From positions 1 to 50,010 of the forward strand of contig DASYQE010000232.1 of the NCBI GenBank assembly GCA_036005805.1: a stretch of DNA of 50,010 bases, in the 5' to 3' direction. Below the pieces are notes generated by a model. That model was not told the origin of the DNA. It ran no database searches and saw only the letters and a program-made list of their open reading frames with translations. How positions within the stretch are numbered: the stretch's first letter is position 1; the number at the start of each line of letters is the position of its first letter. This DNA comes from DASRAU01 sp036005805 (GTDB taxonomy: Bacteria > Acidobacteriota > Polarisedimenticolia > Gp22-AA2). The position numbers and the translations under genes are program-made. Shown here one piece after another: positions 1 through 8,520 of this stretch.

Positions 1-2329
1 CATGGGGATCGTCTACGAGGCGGAGCAGCGCTCGCCGCGCCGCCGCGTCGCCCTGAAGGTGGTCCGCGGCGAGGCGGCGCTCGACGACAACCACCTGATG
101 CTCTTCCGGCGCGAGGTCGAAGTCCTCGCGCGGCTCGAGCATCCGATGATCGCCCGCATCTACGACTCGGGCCGCACCCCCGAGGGGCGCCACTTCTTCG
201 CCATGGAGCTGGTGCGCGGCCGCACCCTCGATGTCGCGATGCGCGTCGCGACGCCGCTCGACGGGGCGGAGACGCGCCGCCGGCTGGCGCTTCTCGCCGA
301 CGTCGCCGACGCGGTGCACTACGCGCACCAGCGCGGCGTCATCCACCGCGATCTCAAGCCGTCGAACCTCGTCGTCACCGAGGACGCGACCGACCCGGGA
401 TCCGTGAAGATCCTCGACTTCGGCGTGGCGCGCATCACCGACGAGGACGTGCGCTCGACCCGGGTCACCGAGATCGGCGTGGTGCGCGGCACGCTGTCGT
501 ACATGAGCCCCGAGCAGGCGAGCGGCCGCCCCGACGCCATCGACGTCCGCACCGACGTCTACGCGCTCGGCGTCATCCTGTACGAGATGCTCACCGGGGC
601 GCTTCCGCACGATCTCTCGAAGGCGAGCCTGGCGCAGGCGGTGCGCATCCTCGAGGAGGCGCCGCCGCGGCCGCTGCGCCAGGCGTGGAAGGGGAGCGTG
701 CGGCTCGACGAGGACGTCGAGACCATCGTCGCGAAGGCGCTCGAGAAGGACCCGAAGGACCGCTACAGCAGCGCCGCGGCGCTGGCGGAGGACCTGCGAC
801 GCTTCGTCGATTCGAAGCCGATCCTCGCCCGCCCTCCGAGCACGCTTTACCAGATGCGCAAGTTCGTGCGGCGCAACCCGCTGCCGACGGCGTTCGCCGC
901 GACCCTGCTGATGCTCCTCGTCGGCTTCGCGATCGCGATGGGGTGGCAGGCGAAGCGCGTCGCCGCCGAGCGCGACCGGGCGCAGGCTGCGGCCGACAAG
1001 GCGGAGGCGATCAACCGCTTTCTGCAGGAAACACTCCAGGTCGCCAATCCCGACATCGGCGGCAGCCACCAGACGACCATCCTCGAGGCGCTCGACCAGT
1101 CGCTCGGCCGCATCGGAAAGACCTTCACGGCGCAGCCGGTCCTCGAGGCGGACGTCCGCGAGACCCTCGGGGAGACCTACAACACGCTGGGCGAGTTCGC
1201 GAAGACGGAGGAGCAGCTCAAGCGCGCCCTCGAGCTGAGGCTGGCGCGGCTCGGGCCGCTCCACTCCGACACGGGGACGACGTATGGCGCGCTGAGTCAC
1301 CTGTACCACCAGACGGCGCGCTACGACGAGGCGATCGACGCGGCGCAGAAGGGGATTGCAGCCGAGCGCGCCGCCTCCGGCCCGCGCCACATCCGGCTCG
1401 CCGAACGGCTCAACGATCTCGGTGACGCGTACTACTTCGCCGGCAAGCCGCAGGAGGCGGAGAAGCCGGTGGCCGAGGCGCTCGAGATCGGGCGCGCCTG
1501 GCCCGAGGGGCCGACCTACCCGCTCGGGGAGTCGCTCCAGCTCATGGGGAACATTCTTGCGAGCGAGGGGAAGCTCGACGAGGGGGCGAAGCTCCTCGAG
1601 GAAGCGGTCGGCGTCGCGGTCAAGGTGCTCGGCCCCACGAACACCGAGGCCGACCACGCCCGCAACGCCCTGGCGATGGTCCTCATGCAGCAGGAGCAGT
1701 ACGACCGCGCCGAGAACCTCCTGCTCGAGGTGCTCGAGAACACGAAGAAGACCCTCGGTCCGAAACACCCGATGGTCGCCGTGACCCTGGAGAACCTGGG
1801 CAACATCTACTACCGGCAGGGGCACCTCGACAAGACGATCGCGATGCTCGACCAGACGGCGGCGCTGCGCCGTGAGATCCTCGGCCCCGAGGATCCGGCG
1901 GTCGGACGCACCCTCTGCAACCGCGGCACGGTGCAGTGGCGCGCGGGACACCTCGAGGAGTCCGAGCGCTCGCTGCGCGACGGGCTCGCCCTGATGCGCA
2001 AGGGGCTGGGTGCGGACCATCCCGACATCGCGCAGGTCAACGGAATCCTCGCGCTCGTCCTCGCCGACCGGAAGGACGGCGCCGGGGCGGAGCAGTCACT
2101 CCGCGACGCGCTGCGGATTCGGTCGAAGGCCCTCGGCGACGACAACCCGGACACCGCGGCGAGCCGCATCGACCTCGGACTCAATCTGATGGCGCGGAAG
2201 GTGAACGAAACCGAGGCCAGGACCCTCCTGCGCGACGGCGTCGCCGTCCTCGCTCAGTCGGCTGGAGAGGACAACCCCCGCGTCAAGAAGGCCCGCGCCG
2301 CCCTCGGGGAGACCACCCCCGCGCGCTGA
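1..2329 (+). CDS. Ser/Thr protein kinase with TPR tail (5' truncated)
   Basis: This is a Hanks-type membrane Ser/Thr kinase whose N-terminus lies upstream of the window; the first visible codons (GIVYEAE) are the end of the glycine-rich loop, so the ATG at 2 is not the true start. Counting from that Met, the catalytic Lys is K19 (VALKV), the catalytic loop HRDLKPSN is at 115-122, DFG at 139-141 and SPE at 169-171. One membrane segment lies at about 294-312 after a basic RRNP stretch. The remaining 450 residues are TPRs of the kinesin-light-chain type (recurrent LGPxHP and YxxAExLLxxAL patterns), expected on the far side of the membrane as a sensing or scaffolding part. PknB-like kinases with this layout are common in Acidobacteria and Myxococcota. 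The substrate is unknown. Confidence 0.93.
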   Translation, partial: MGIVYEAEQRSPRRRVALKVVRGEAALDDNHLMLFRREVEVLARLEHPMIARIYDSGRTPEGRHFFAMELVRGRTLDVAMRVATPLDGAETRRRLALLADVADAVHYAHQRGVIHRDLKPSNLVVTEDATDPGSVKILDFGVARITDEDVRSTRVTEIGVVRGTLSYMSPEQASGRPDAIDVRTDVYALGVILYEMLTGALPHDLSKASLAQAVRILEEAPPRPLRQAWKGSVRLDEDVETIVAKALEKDPKDRYSSAAALAEDLRRFVDSKPILARPPSTLYQMRKFVRRNPLPTAFAATLLMLLVGFAIAMGWQAKRVAAERDRAQAAADKAEAINRFLQETLQVANPDIGGSHQTTILEALDQSLGRIGKTFTAQPVLEADVRETLGETYNTLGEFAKTEEQLKRALELRLARLGPLHSDTGTTYGALSHLYHQTARYDEAIDAAQKGIAAERAASGPRHIRLAERLNDLGDAYYFAGKPQEAEKPVAEALEIGRAWPEGPTYPLGESLQLMGNILASEGKLDEGAKLLEEAVGVAVKVLGPTNTEADHARNALAMVLMQQEQYDRAENLLLEVLENTKKTLGPKHPMVAVTLENLGNIYYRQGHLDKTIAMLDQTAALRREILGPEDPAVGRTLCNRGTVQWRAGHLEESERSLRDGLALMRKGLGADHPDIAQVNGILALVLADRKDGAGAEQSLRDALRIRSKALGDDNPDTAASRIDLGLNLMARKVNETEARTLLRDGVAVLAQSAGEDNPRVKKARAALGETTPAR

Positions 2330-2357
2330 CGCGGCGATGCCGTCACGGCATTCGAGG

Positions 2358-2386
2358 TTGCCGGGGAACGGGATCGGTCGTATAGG
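2358..2386 (+). promoter_or_regulatory. Predicted sigma70-type promoter of the secreted PHP gene
   Basis: TTGCCG at 2358-2363 is followed after 17 bases by TATAGG at 2381-2386, giving a start of transcription near 2393 and a leader of about 30 bases with GAGGGGGG as ribosome binding site. It lies just behind the stop of the upstream kinase. No experimental support. Confidence 0.45.
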
Positions 2387-2422
2387 TCGCAGAGTCGCCG
2401 GCTTCTCTGAGGGGGGACGCCC

Positions 2423-5400
2423 ATGCCACCGATCCGGACCGTCTCGTTTTTTTCCGCCTGTCTGCTCATCTCGGGCCTCGCGGCCTCTCCGGCGCGCGCC
2501 ATCGTCGGCGTCGAAGGGACGATGGAGTACGCCATCGACGCGCCGTGGCGGGTGGAGCCCGCCGCCATCGTGAACGGGGTTGCGGTCTATGACGCGATTC
2601 CGATCACCATCTCCATCCACGACGTCGATCTGATCGGCCGGGACCACGACTACCTCGATGCCGATCTCCGGCAGATCTACATGCGGATGGGACGCGTCTG
2701 CTCGGTGATCGTGCGGCAGCGCGCCGCGGAGGACGGCGTCGCGGACGATCCGAGCGGGCCTGCGGCGGAGTTCCCGGCCTCGGCGCTCGAGGAGATGGAA
2801 TACACCTTCGGCCGCTGGCCCGCCCCCGCCGATCCGGATCAGGGCATTCCGCACCACGAGCTGTGCCGCGCCTGGGCGGGCGAGGACTGCGCCTTGATCT
2901 CCCGGCTCCCGGGAACCTCCGACTGGTTCGGGTCGCTGCGCTACCCGCCGATGGACGCCGTCCCGGGAAGCACCCTCAGCCTCCAGGTCGAAGTGCGCGT
3001 GGCGCGCGACCCGGACAGCGACTGCGCCGATCTCTCGTCGCCCGATTATTTCCGCCTGATCAACGAGATGAGGGTGGATCTCGCCCCGGAGGGCCTGCCA
3101 CGCTTCGGCCCGGACTGGCTGTACGGGGACCTGCACTACCACTCGCAGGGGACCGACAACGAAGGAGAATCGGGGCACTCGTACCGCGGGGTGCTGCGCG
3201 CCATGGGTCCGATGGGGCTCGACTTCGTCTTCGCCACCGAGCACGCCTCCAACAGCCCGCAGATCGTCGACGTCGATGCCGAGCTCGGCGATATCTTCGA
3301 CATCGAGTGGCCGCCGGACGAGACGCGCCTCGGCCTGCGCGACATGAGCCCGACCCGCTTCGCCTTCCTCGACGACCTGCTCAATCTCGACGGCGGCGCC
3401 AACCTCGAGGCGGGCGAAATCACCCGCGCCGGCGGCGCCGAGCCGGCGACCCGGCTGCGGCCGGTGCCGCAGCTCTTCCTCGGCGGCGAAGTCGACCTGA
3501 TCCCGGAGCTGCCGCCCGGAACGCACTTCGGCGATTCCATTCCGTGGGGGAACGGCCAGAGCTGGAACACCGACAATCTCTGTTTCGGCAATATCGACAT
3601 CCTGGGGATCGTCGAGATCAACTGCGAGTCGCTCGGCTACCACCTGCTCGAGCAGACCGCCACCGACCCCGACGCGGTCCTGGTGGACGACATCCAGGCT
3701 TTCTCGGTCGATTTCGGGCGGCACCACATCGTCTACCTTCCCCGCACCACCGCGCGCGATGCCTTCGTCCGCAGCGACACCGGCCCGTACGGCGGCGCGC
3801 ACCGGCGCTTCAGGGACATGCGCTCCGAGATCGAGGCGCACGGCTACTTCTTCGCGGCCCACTCCTTCAGCCACTACGAGCGGGACGGGTTCCTGACCGA
3901 TCCGGGTCCGACCGACATCCCGTGGACGGATCACATGTACGACCAGGTGTGGCGCTCGCCCGCGTTTCTCGGGCTGCAGTTCTGGAACGAGGACGCCCGC
4001 CTCAAGAACGACGTGCAGAAGTGGAGCGCCACCACGCTGGGCCCCGGCGACGAGTTCTTCGTTCCTCCGGCGTTCTGCGCCCAGAGCGTGGCGATCTGCC
4101 CGACGCCGGGGGACGACATCGGATACGAGCGCTACGACAGCCACATTCTCGGCATCCCCTACGCGCTGCTCCCGGTCCAGAACGCTCAGGCCGGCTTCGG
4201 CACCGGGCTGTTCCATCTCGACGTCACGCCACCGAAGACGGGGCGGTGGCAGAAGCACCCGCTGGGCGTCGAAGAGAAGCTGCACCACGGCGCCTTCACG
4301 CTCGATCGCCTGAACCACTGGGGGCTCGACATCCGCAAGACGCTCGCGCTGCCGTGGCTCGGATCCTTCCTCGAGCCGCGGCGCCTGTTCATGGCCGGCG
4401 GATCGGACGCGCACGCCGACCTGAACTACCGGCGCACCGGCTACCTCGTGAAGACCGAGACGATCAACGATGACGCGCTCGGGAAGCCCCGCAATCTCGT
4501 CGACGCCGGCCCGGCGGAGGGCCCGGAGCTCGCGCGCGGCGCGGGTCTCGACCCGGTGCAGGTGCACAGCCAGGAACAGGTCGCCGACGCGCTCGCGGCG
4601 GGGCGCTTCTCGGTCACCGACGGGCCGGCCCTTCGCATCGCGGTGGATCGCAACGGCAACGGCGTCATCGACGCCGGCGACGCGGCGATGGGAGAGGTGG
4701 TCCGCCTCGCCCCGGACCACCGGCTGCCGCTCCTGATCGAATGGAAGTCCACGCCCGAGTTCGGCGCGGTGCGATGGATGGATCTCTACGTCGGGGCGCG
4801 GTCGAGCGCCGCCGACTTCGCCTCCGGTGCGCACGAGGACGGCCGCACGTATGCGCCGGTCTACCCCGGGGTGCTGCACCCGTCGATCCCCGGCTTCGCC
4901 CAGCCCGACACGGTGGTCGAGGATCCTCCGTACAACCAAATGAATGACAACTACTGGGAGGATCCGACGGAGGAGGGGGTGCTCAAGATCCTGCCGGATG
5001 ACGGCCAGGAGTACGCCGGCACGCGCAGTCTCACGCTCGACCTGACGCAGTTCCCGGCGATGCACAACGTGGCCGCCGATCGGTTCTTCGTGCGCGCGTA
5101 CGCCGACACCATCCCGCCCCTCTACGACTGCGGTCCGGAGATCACCGCCGGCCACTGCCTCACCCGGTACGCCTTCGCCAATCCGATCTGGGCCCAGGAC
5201 GACACCTTCCTGTGCAGCGCCGAGGCGGGGCTCGACACAACGAACCCCGTGGCCGCCTGCAACGCCGCGGCGACCATCGTCCGCCAGTCGCTGCCGAAGT
5301 CGTTCACCGCCACCGCCGAGGACGTGTGCGGGGCGGCCCTGTCCATCGGCGGCGTGCAGTGCTACACCCTCAACCGCAACGGGCTCCGCACGCAGCGCCA

Positions 5401-5617
5401 GTGCACCGTCGCCACCGACGGGGGGAAGATCACCATCCAGCGCGCCGAGGGGACCGGGACGATCGTCTCCTGGACGGTGACCGCGACCGATCCTTCCGGC
5501 CACGTCACGACGATTCCGTGCCAGACGCAGGCGGTGAACGGGCCGGCCTCGATGACTGGTTCGAACCTGCGACGCTCCGTCACCCCGGTGGGAGGAGCCG
5601 CGACCACCACCCACTGA
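2423..5617 (+). CDS. Secreted PHP-domain metallohydrolase-like protein (CehA/McbA type)
   Basis: A 1064-residue exported protein. The ATG at 2423 follows GAGGGGGG with good spacing and opens a signal peptide (hydrophobic FFSACLLISGLAAS, cleavage near ARA). The metal-binding PHP signature starts with GDLHYH (H238, H240), continues with ATEH (E273, H274) and ends with GGSDAH (D662, H664), so the fold spans about 230-670 with long insertions. Residues 720-900 resemble the beta-sandwich that follows PHP in CehA-like proteins, including a calcium-loop-like DRNGNGVIDAGD. The last 150 residues are Cys-rich. CehA/McbA members hydrolyse carbaryl, but most relatives are uncharacterised, so a phosphoesterase or amide/ester hydrolase role is only inferred. 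It is monocistronic between two kinases. Confidence 0.85.
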   Translation: MPPIRTVSFFSACLLISGLAASPARAIVGVEGTMEYAIDAPWRVEPAAIVNGVAVYDAIPITISIHDVDLIGRDHDYLDADLRQIYMRMGRVCSVIVRQRAAEDGVADDPSGPAAEFPASALEEMEYTFGRWPAPADPDQGIPHHELCRAWAGEDCALISRLPGTSDWFGSLRYPPMDAVPGSTLSLQVEVRVARDPDSDCADLSSPDYFRLINEMRVDLAPEGLPRFGPDWLYGDLHYHSQGTDNEGESGHSYRGVLRAMGPMGLDFVFATEHASNSPQIVDVDAELGDIFDIEWPPDETRLGLRDMSPTRFAFLDDLLNLDGGANLEAGEITRAGGAEPATRLRPVPQLFLGGEVDLIPELPPGTHFGDSIPWGNGQSWNTDNLCFGNIDILGIVEINCESLGYHLLEQTATDPDAVLVDDIQAFSVDFGRHHIVYLPRTTARDAFVRSDTGPYGGAHRRFRDMRSEIEAHGYFFAAHSFSHYERDGFLTDPGPTDIPWTDHMYDQVWRSPAFLGLQFWNEDARLKNDVQKWSATTLGPGDEFFVPPAFCAQSVAICPTPGDDIGYERYDSHILGIPYALLPVQNAQAGFGTGLFHLDVTPPKTGRWQKHPLGVEEKLHHGAFTLDRLNHWGLDIRKTLALPWLGSFLEPRRLFMAGGSDAHADLNYRRTGYLVKTETINDDALGKPRNLVDAGPAEGPELARGAGLDPVQVHSQEQVADALAAGRFSVTDGPALRIAVDRNGNGVIDAGDAAMGEVVRLAPDHRLPLLIEWKSTPEFGAVRWMDLYVGARSSAADFASGAHEDGRTYAPVYPGVLHPSIPGFAQPDTVVEDPPYNQMNDNYWEDPTEEGVLKILPDDGQEYAGTRSLTLDLTQFPAMHNVAADRFFVRAYADTIPPLYDCGPEITAGHCLTRYAFANPIWAQDDTFLCSAEAGLDTTNPVAACNAAATIVRQSLPKSFTATAEDVCGAALSIGGVQCYTLNRNGLRTQRQCTVATDGGKITIQRAEGTGTIVSWTVTATDPSGHVTTIPCQTQAVNGPASMTGSNLRRSVTPVGGAATTTH

Positions 5618-5753
5618 ACAGGGAGGAGCGCCTCGCTTCGGTCGCGCGCGTCTCGTCGCTTTGATGCACTTCGCGCGCTCACCAGGATCGCGTCATGCGG
5701 ATGACGCGAAGAATCGCTGACGCGGCCGGCGGCTTACGACGTCGCCGCCAGAC

Positions 5754-8495
5754 TCATGGCAGCCGCGATCCGTGCCGCGGCTCGCCGGCCCAATCGAGGA
5801 CGACGGTCAGGGGCGGCGACGCCGTTTCGGTCGAGACGTTCACCAGGAAGCGCCGGCCGTCGGGGGCGACGTCGTAATCGTACAAGTCGATGGCCGACAC
5901 CGGCTCGCGCCGGCGCAGCAGGAAGAGAGGCTTGGGCGAGCCTGCATCGAAGGTCGGCGCCAGCCGCACCGGCACCGCCATCAGGTGCCCGTCGGCCGCG
6001 AGGTAGAAGAGCTCCTTGCCGTCGCGGGACCACACCGGTTCGGTGCCCCCCTCGGACGAGACCCGCCAGGTTCCGCCGGGGCCGGGAAAGGCCGTGACGG
6101 AAATCTCCCAGCGCCCCGTCTCGTTGGCCTGGTACGCGACGAACCGGCCGTCCGGAGAGAAGCGCCCGTGGCTCGCTCCGAACGCTCCGCGGACGAGCGG
6201 TGCGTGCTTGCCGGGGTCGTCCACCGGGACGATCCACAGCTCGAGGTTGGACTGCGCGTCCATGTGCCGCTCCAGGATGAACCGTCCGTCCGGCGACCAG
6301 TCGGTCGGATAGTCCCCCCCCTGGGTCGTGAGGACCGGATGTGGCTCGCTGCCGCCGCTCGCCTCGAGGCTGTAGATGCCGGTATGTCCCGCCCGGATGG
6401 AGGAGAAAGCCATCCGCTTCCCGTCCGGAGACCAGGTCGGACCGCCATCCACTCCGGGGTGCGTGGTGAGCCGCGCCGGGATGCCCCCCGTCGTCTCATA
6501 GGCCCAGAGGTCCAGGTTCCCCGCGCGCGGATCGGTGATGCTGAGTGCCACCCTCTTCCCGTCGGGGGAGAGGCGCGGTCCCGATTGGTCGGCGGCGGCG
6601 CCGAGCGTCCCGGCTTCGTGTCCCCCGCGATCGAGCCACACGAGCCGTGCGAGGGTCGAGTCGCCCTGTGTCTGGTAGACGAGCGTCCCGTTCGCCGAGG
6701 TGGAGAGCAGCGCCTGGCGGGTCGGGGGGAAGAACTGGATCGATTCGGCCAGCGGGATCGGATCTCCGGATGGCGCCATCGTCGCGGCGTCGAGCTTCTG
6801 CGCGAACAGATTCCGGTCCCGCAGGAAGAGGACCTTGTCCGGCGGGTTCCAGGCGAAGCTGGAGTTGGCGCGGAACAGGAATGTTTCGTCCTTGGAGTCG
6901 AGCGAGCCGAGGTAGATCCCCATCCGGTCCTGCTCGCTGATGTCGGCGAACGTCGCCACGAGATAGAGAAAGCGCCGTCCATCGGGGAGGAAGACCGGCC
7001 AGCGGTGCGTCGACTCGCCCCGCGCACGGTCGAACGTCGTCACCGCCACGGGGGCGCCGCCGGAGGACGAGACCCGGTACAGCGGCCCGTCGGAGACCGG
7101 CGCGAAGAGGATCGTCCCGTCCGCTCCCCACGTTCCGCCGCGGTTGAGGGGCGCGTCGCACAGGCTCTGCGGCGGACCGCCGCCCGCGGCGATCTTCTTC
7201 AGTTTGCCGTCGGCGAAGAACCCGATGGAGCGCCCATCCGGGGACCAGAAGGGGAAGGACGGGTTTTCGGTGCCTTCGAGCGGCTGCAGGTCGAGCGTGT
7301 CGAGCGGGCGGATCCAGAGCAGGTTGCGTCCGTTCGCGTCCCGCCCCACCAGCACGATGCGCGTCCCGTCGGGCGAGACGACGAGCGCCCGCACCGCCGT
7401 CATGTCCGGGAGGAGGATCGAGAAACGCATCGGAGAGGCCTCGCGGGACGGGGCGATGCCCGTGGAGCGCCAGATCACTCCCGCCGCGAGAGCGATCGCG
7501 ACGAGGGCGACGGTCCAGGGAAGGAGCGCACGGCCCTGCCGCCCGCGGTCGGAGGCCGGGATCGCGGCCGGCGCCGCGCCGGCCATCCCGGCTGCCGAGC
7601 CACCTGTGCCGGATGCCGAGGCCGAGGCGCTCTGCGCGGCGATGAAGGAGAGCTGGGTCCCGAGGTCGCCGGCGCTCTGCCAGCGCTCCTCGGGATCCTT
7701 CGCCAGGCAGGTGCGCACCGCGTGATCGAGAGCGGCCGGCGTCATCGGTGCCGAAACCGCCATCGGCGCCGGCTGGTCCTTCATGATCGAGACGATGAGC
7801 GAGGCCTGGCTCGTCCCGTGGAACGCCGGCTTCCCCGTCGCCATCTCGTACAGCAGCGCCCCGAACGCGAAGATGTCGGTCCGCGCGTCCGAGTCCCGGC
7901 CCTCGAGCTGCTCGGGGGCCATGTACTGCAGGGTTCCGAGGATGACCCCCTCCTGCGTCAGGTGGGTCACCGTGGGCGCCACCGTCTTCCCCTCGCCGAG
8001 ACCGGCCGGACTGCTGCTCTTGGCGAGCCCGAAATCGAGCAGCTTCACGCCGCCACCGGTCAGCATGACGTTCGCGGGCTTCAGGTCACGATGAACGATC
8101 CCCTGGCGGTGCGCCTTGTTGAGGGCCGAGGCGATCTGGGCGCCGAACCGCAGCGTCTGATCGAGCGGCAGCGGCCCCTTCGCCAGCCGGTCCCGGAGCG
8201 TCTCGCCCTCGAGGTACTCGATGACCAGGTAGTCGATCGGTCCCTGCGGCGTGTCATGCCGCCCGATGTCGAACAGGGCGCAGATGTTCGGATGCGAGAG
8301 GGCCGACACGGTGCGCGCCTCGCGCTCGAAGCGCTGCCGCGCATCGGCGGAGGCCCAGCGGTCCGCGGGAAGCACTTTGACGGCGACGACCCGATCGAGA
8401 CGAGTGTCGCGGCCTTTGTAGACTTCCCCCATCCCCCCTGCCCCGAGGGGGCCGAGGATTTCGTAGGGACCGAGACGGGTGCCGGCAACCAGCAT
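5754..8495 (-). CDS. Ser/Thr protein kinase with PD40/TolB-like beta-propeller
   Basis: A 913-residue membrane kinase. The N-terminal domain has LGAGGMGEVYKG (P-loop), VAVK (K40), HRDLKPAN (135-142) and DFG (154-156). A linker rich in Ala and Ser leads to one membrane helix at about 325-343. The C-terminal half holds repeated SPDGR/WSPDGK motifs typical of PD40 (WD40-like TolB) blades, for example SPDGTRIVLV, WSPDGRSIGFF and FSPDGRFVAYQ, so it should form a periplasmic propeller. This PknB-PD40 design is widespread in Acidobacteria. The start ATG at 8495 is only 25 bases from the divergent permease start and has a weak AGGA site 15 bases upstream. The ligand of the propeller and the kinase targets are unknown. 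Confidence 0.93.
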   Translation of the reverse strand: MLVAGTRLGPYEILGPLGAGGMGEVYKGRDTRLDRVVAVKVLPADRWASADARQRFEREARTVSALSHPNICALFDIGRHDTPQGPIDYLVIEYLEGETLRDRLAKGPLPLDQTLRFGAQIASALNKAHRQGIVHRDLKPANVMLTGGGVKLLDFGLAKSSSPAGLGEGKTVAPTVTHLTQEGVILGTLQYMAPEQLEGRDSDARTDIFAFGALLYEMATGKPAFHGTSQASLIVSIMKDQPAPMAVSAPMTPAALDHAVRTCLAKDPEERWQSAGDLGTQLSFIAAQSASASASGTGGSAAGMAGAAPAAIPASDRGRQGRALLPWTVALVAIALAAGVIWRSTGIAPSREASPMRFSILLPDMTAVRALVVSPDGTRIVLVGRDANGRNLLWIRPLDTLDLQPLEGTENPSFPFWSPDGRSIGFFADGKLKKIAAGGGPPQSLCDAPLNRGGTWGADGTILFAPVSDGPLYRVSSSGGAPVAVTTFDRARGESTHRWPVFLPDGRRFLYLVATFADISEQDRMGIYLGSLDSKDETFLFRANSSFAWNPPDKVLFLRDRNLFAQKLDAATMAPSGDPIPLAESIQFFPPTRQALLSTSANGTLVYQTQGDSTLARLVWLDRGGHEAGTLGAAADQSGPRLSPDGKRVALSITDPRAGNLDLWAYETTGGIPARLTTHPGVDGGPTWSPDGKRMAFSSIRAGHTGIYSLEASGGSEPHPVLTTQGGDYPTDWSPDGRFILERHMDAQSNLELWIVPVDDPGKHAPLVRGAFGASHGRFSPDGRFVAYQANETGRWEISVTAFPGPGGTWRVSSEGGTEPVWSRDGKELFYLAADGHLMAVPVRLAPTFDAGSPKPLFLLRRREPVSAIDLYDYDVAPDGRRFLVNVSTETASPPLTVVLDWAGEPRHGSRLP

Positions 8496-8520
8496 CGGGG
8501 ATGCATCGTATCCTCAAGCC

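Noticed and set aside
2096..5614. 1172-residue minus-strand open frame opposite the PHP gene
   Set aside because: Arg/Val/Asp-rich composition without domains; the plus strand carries a signal peptide and PHP motifs.
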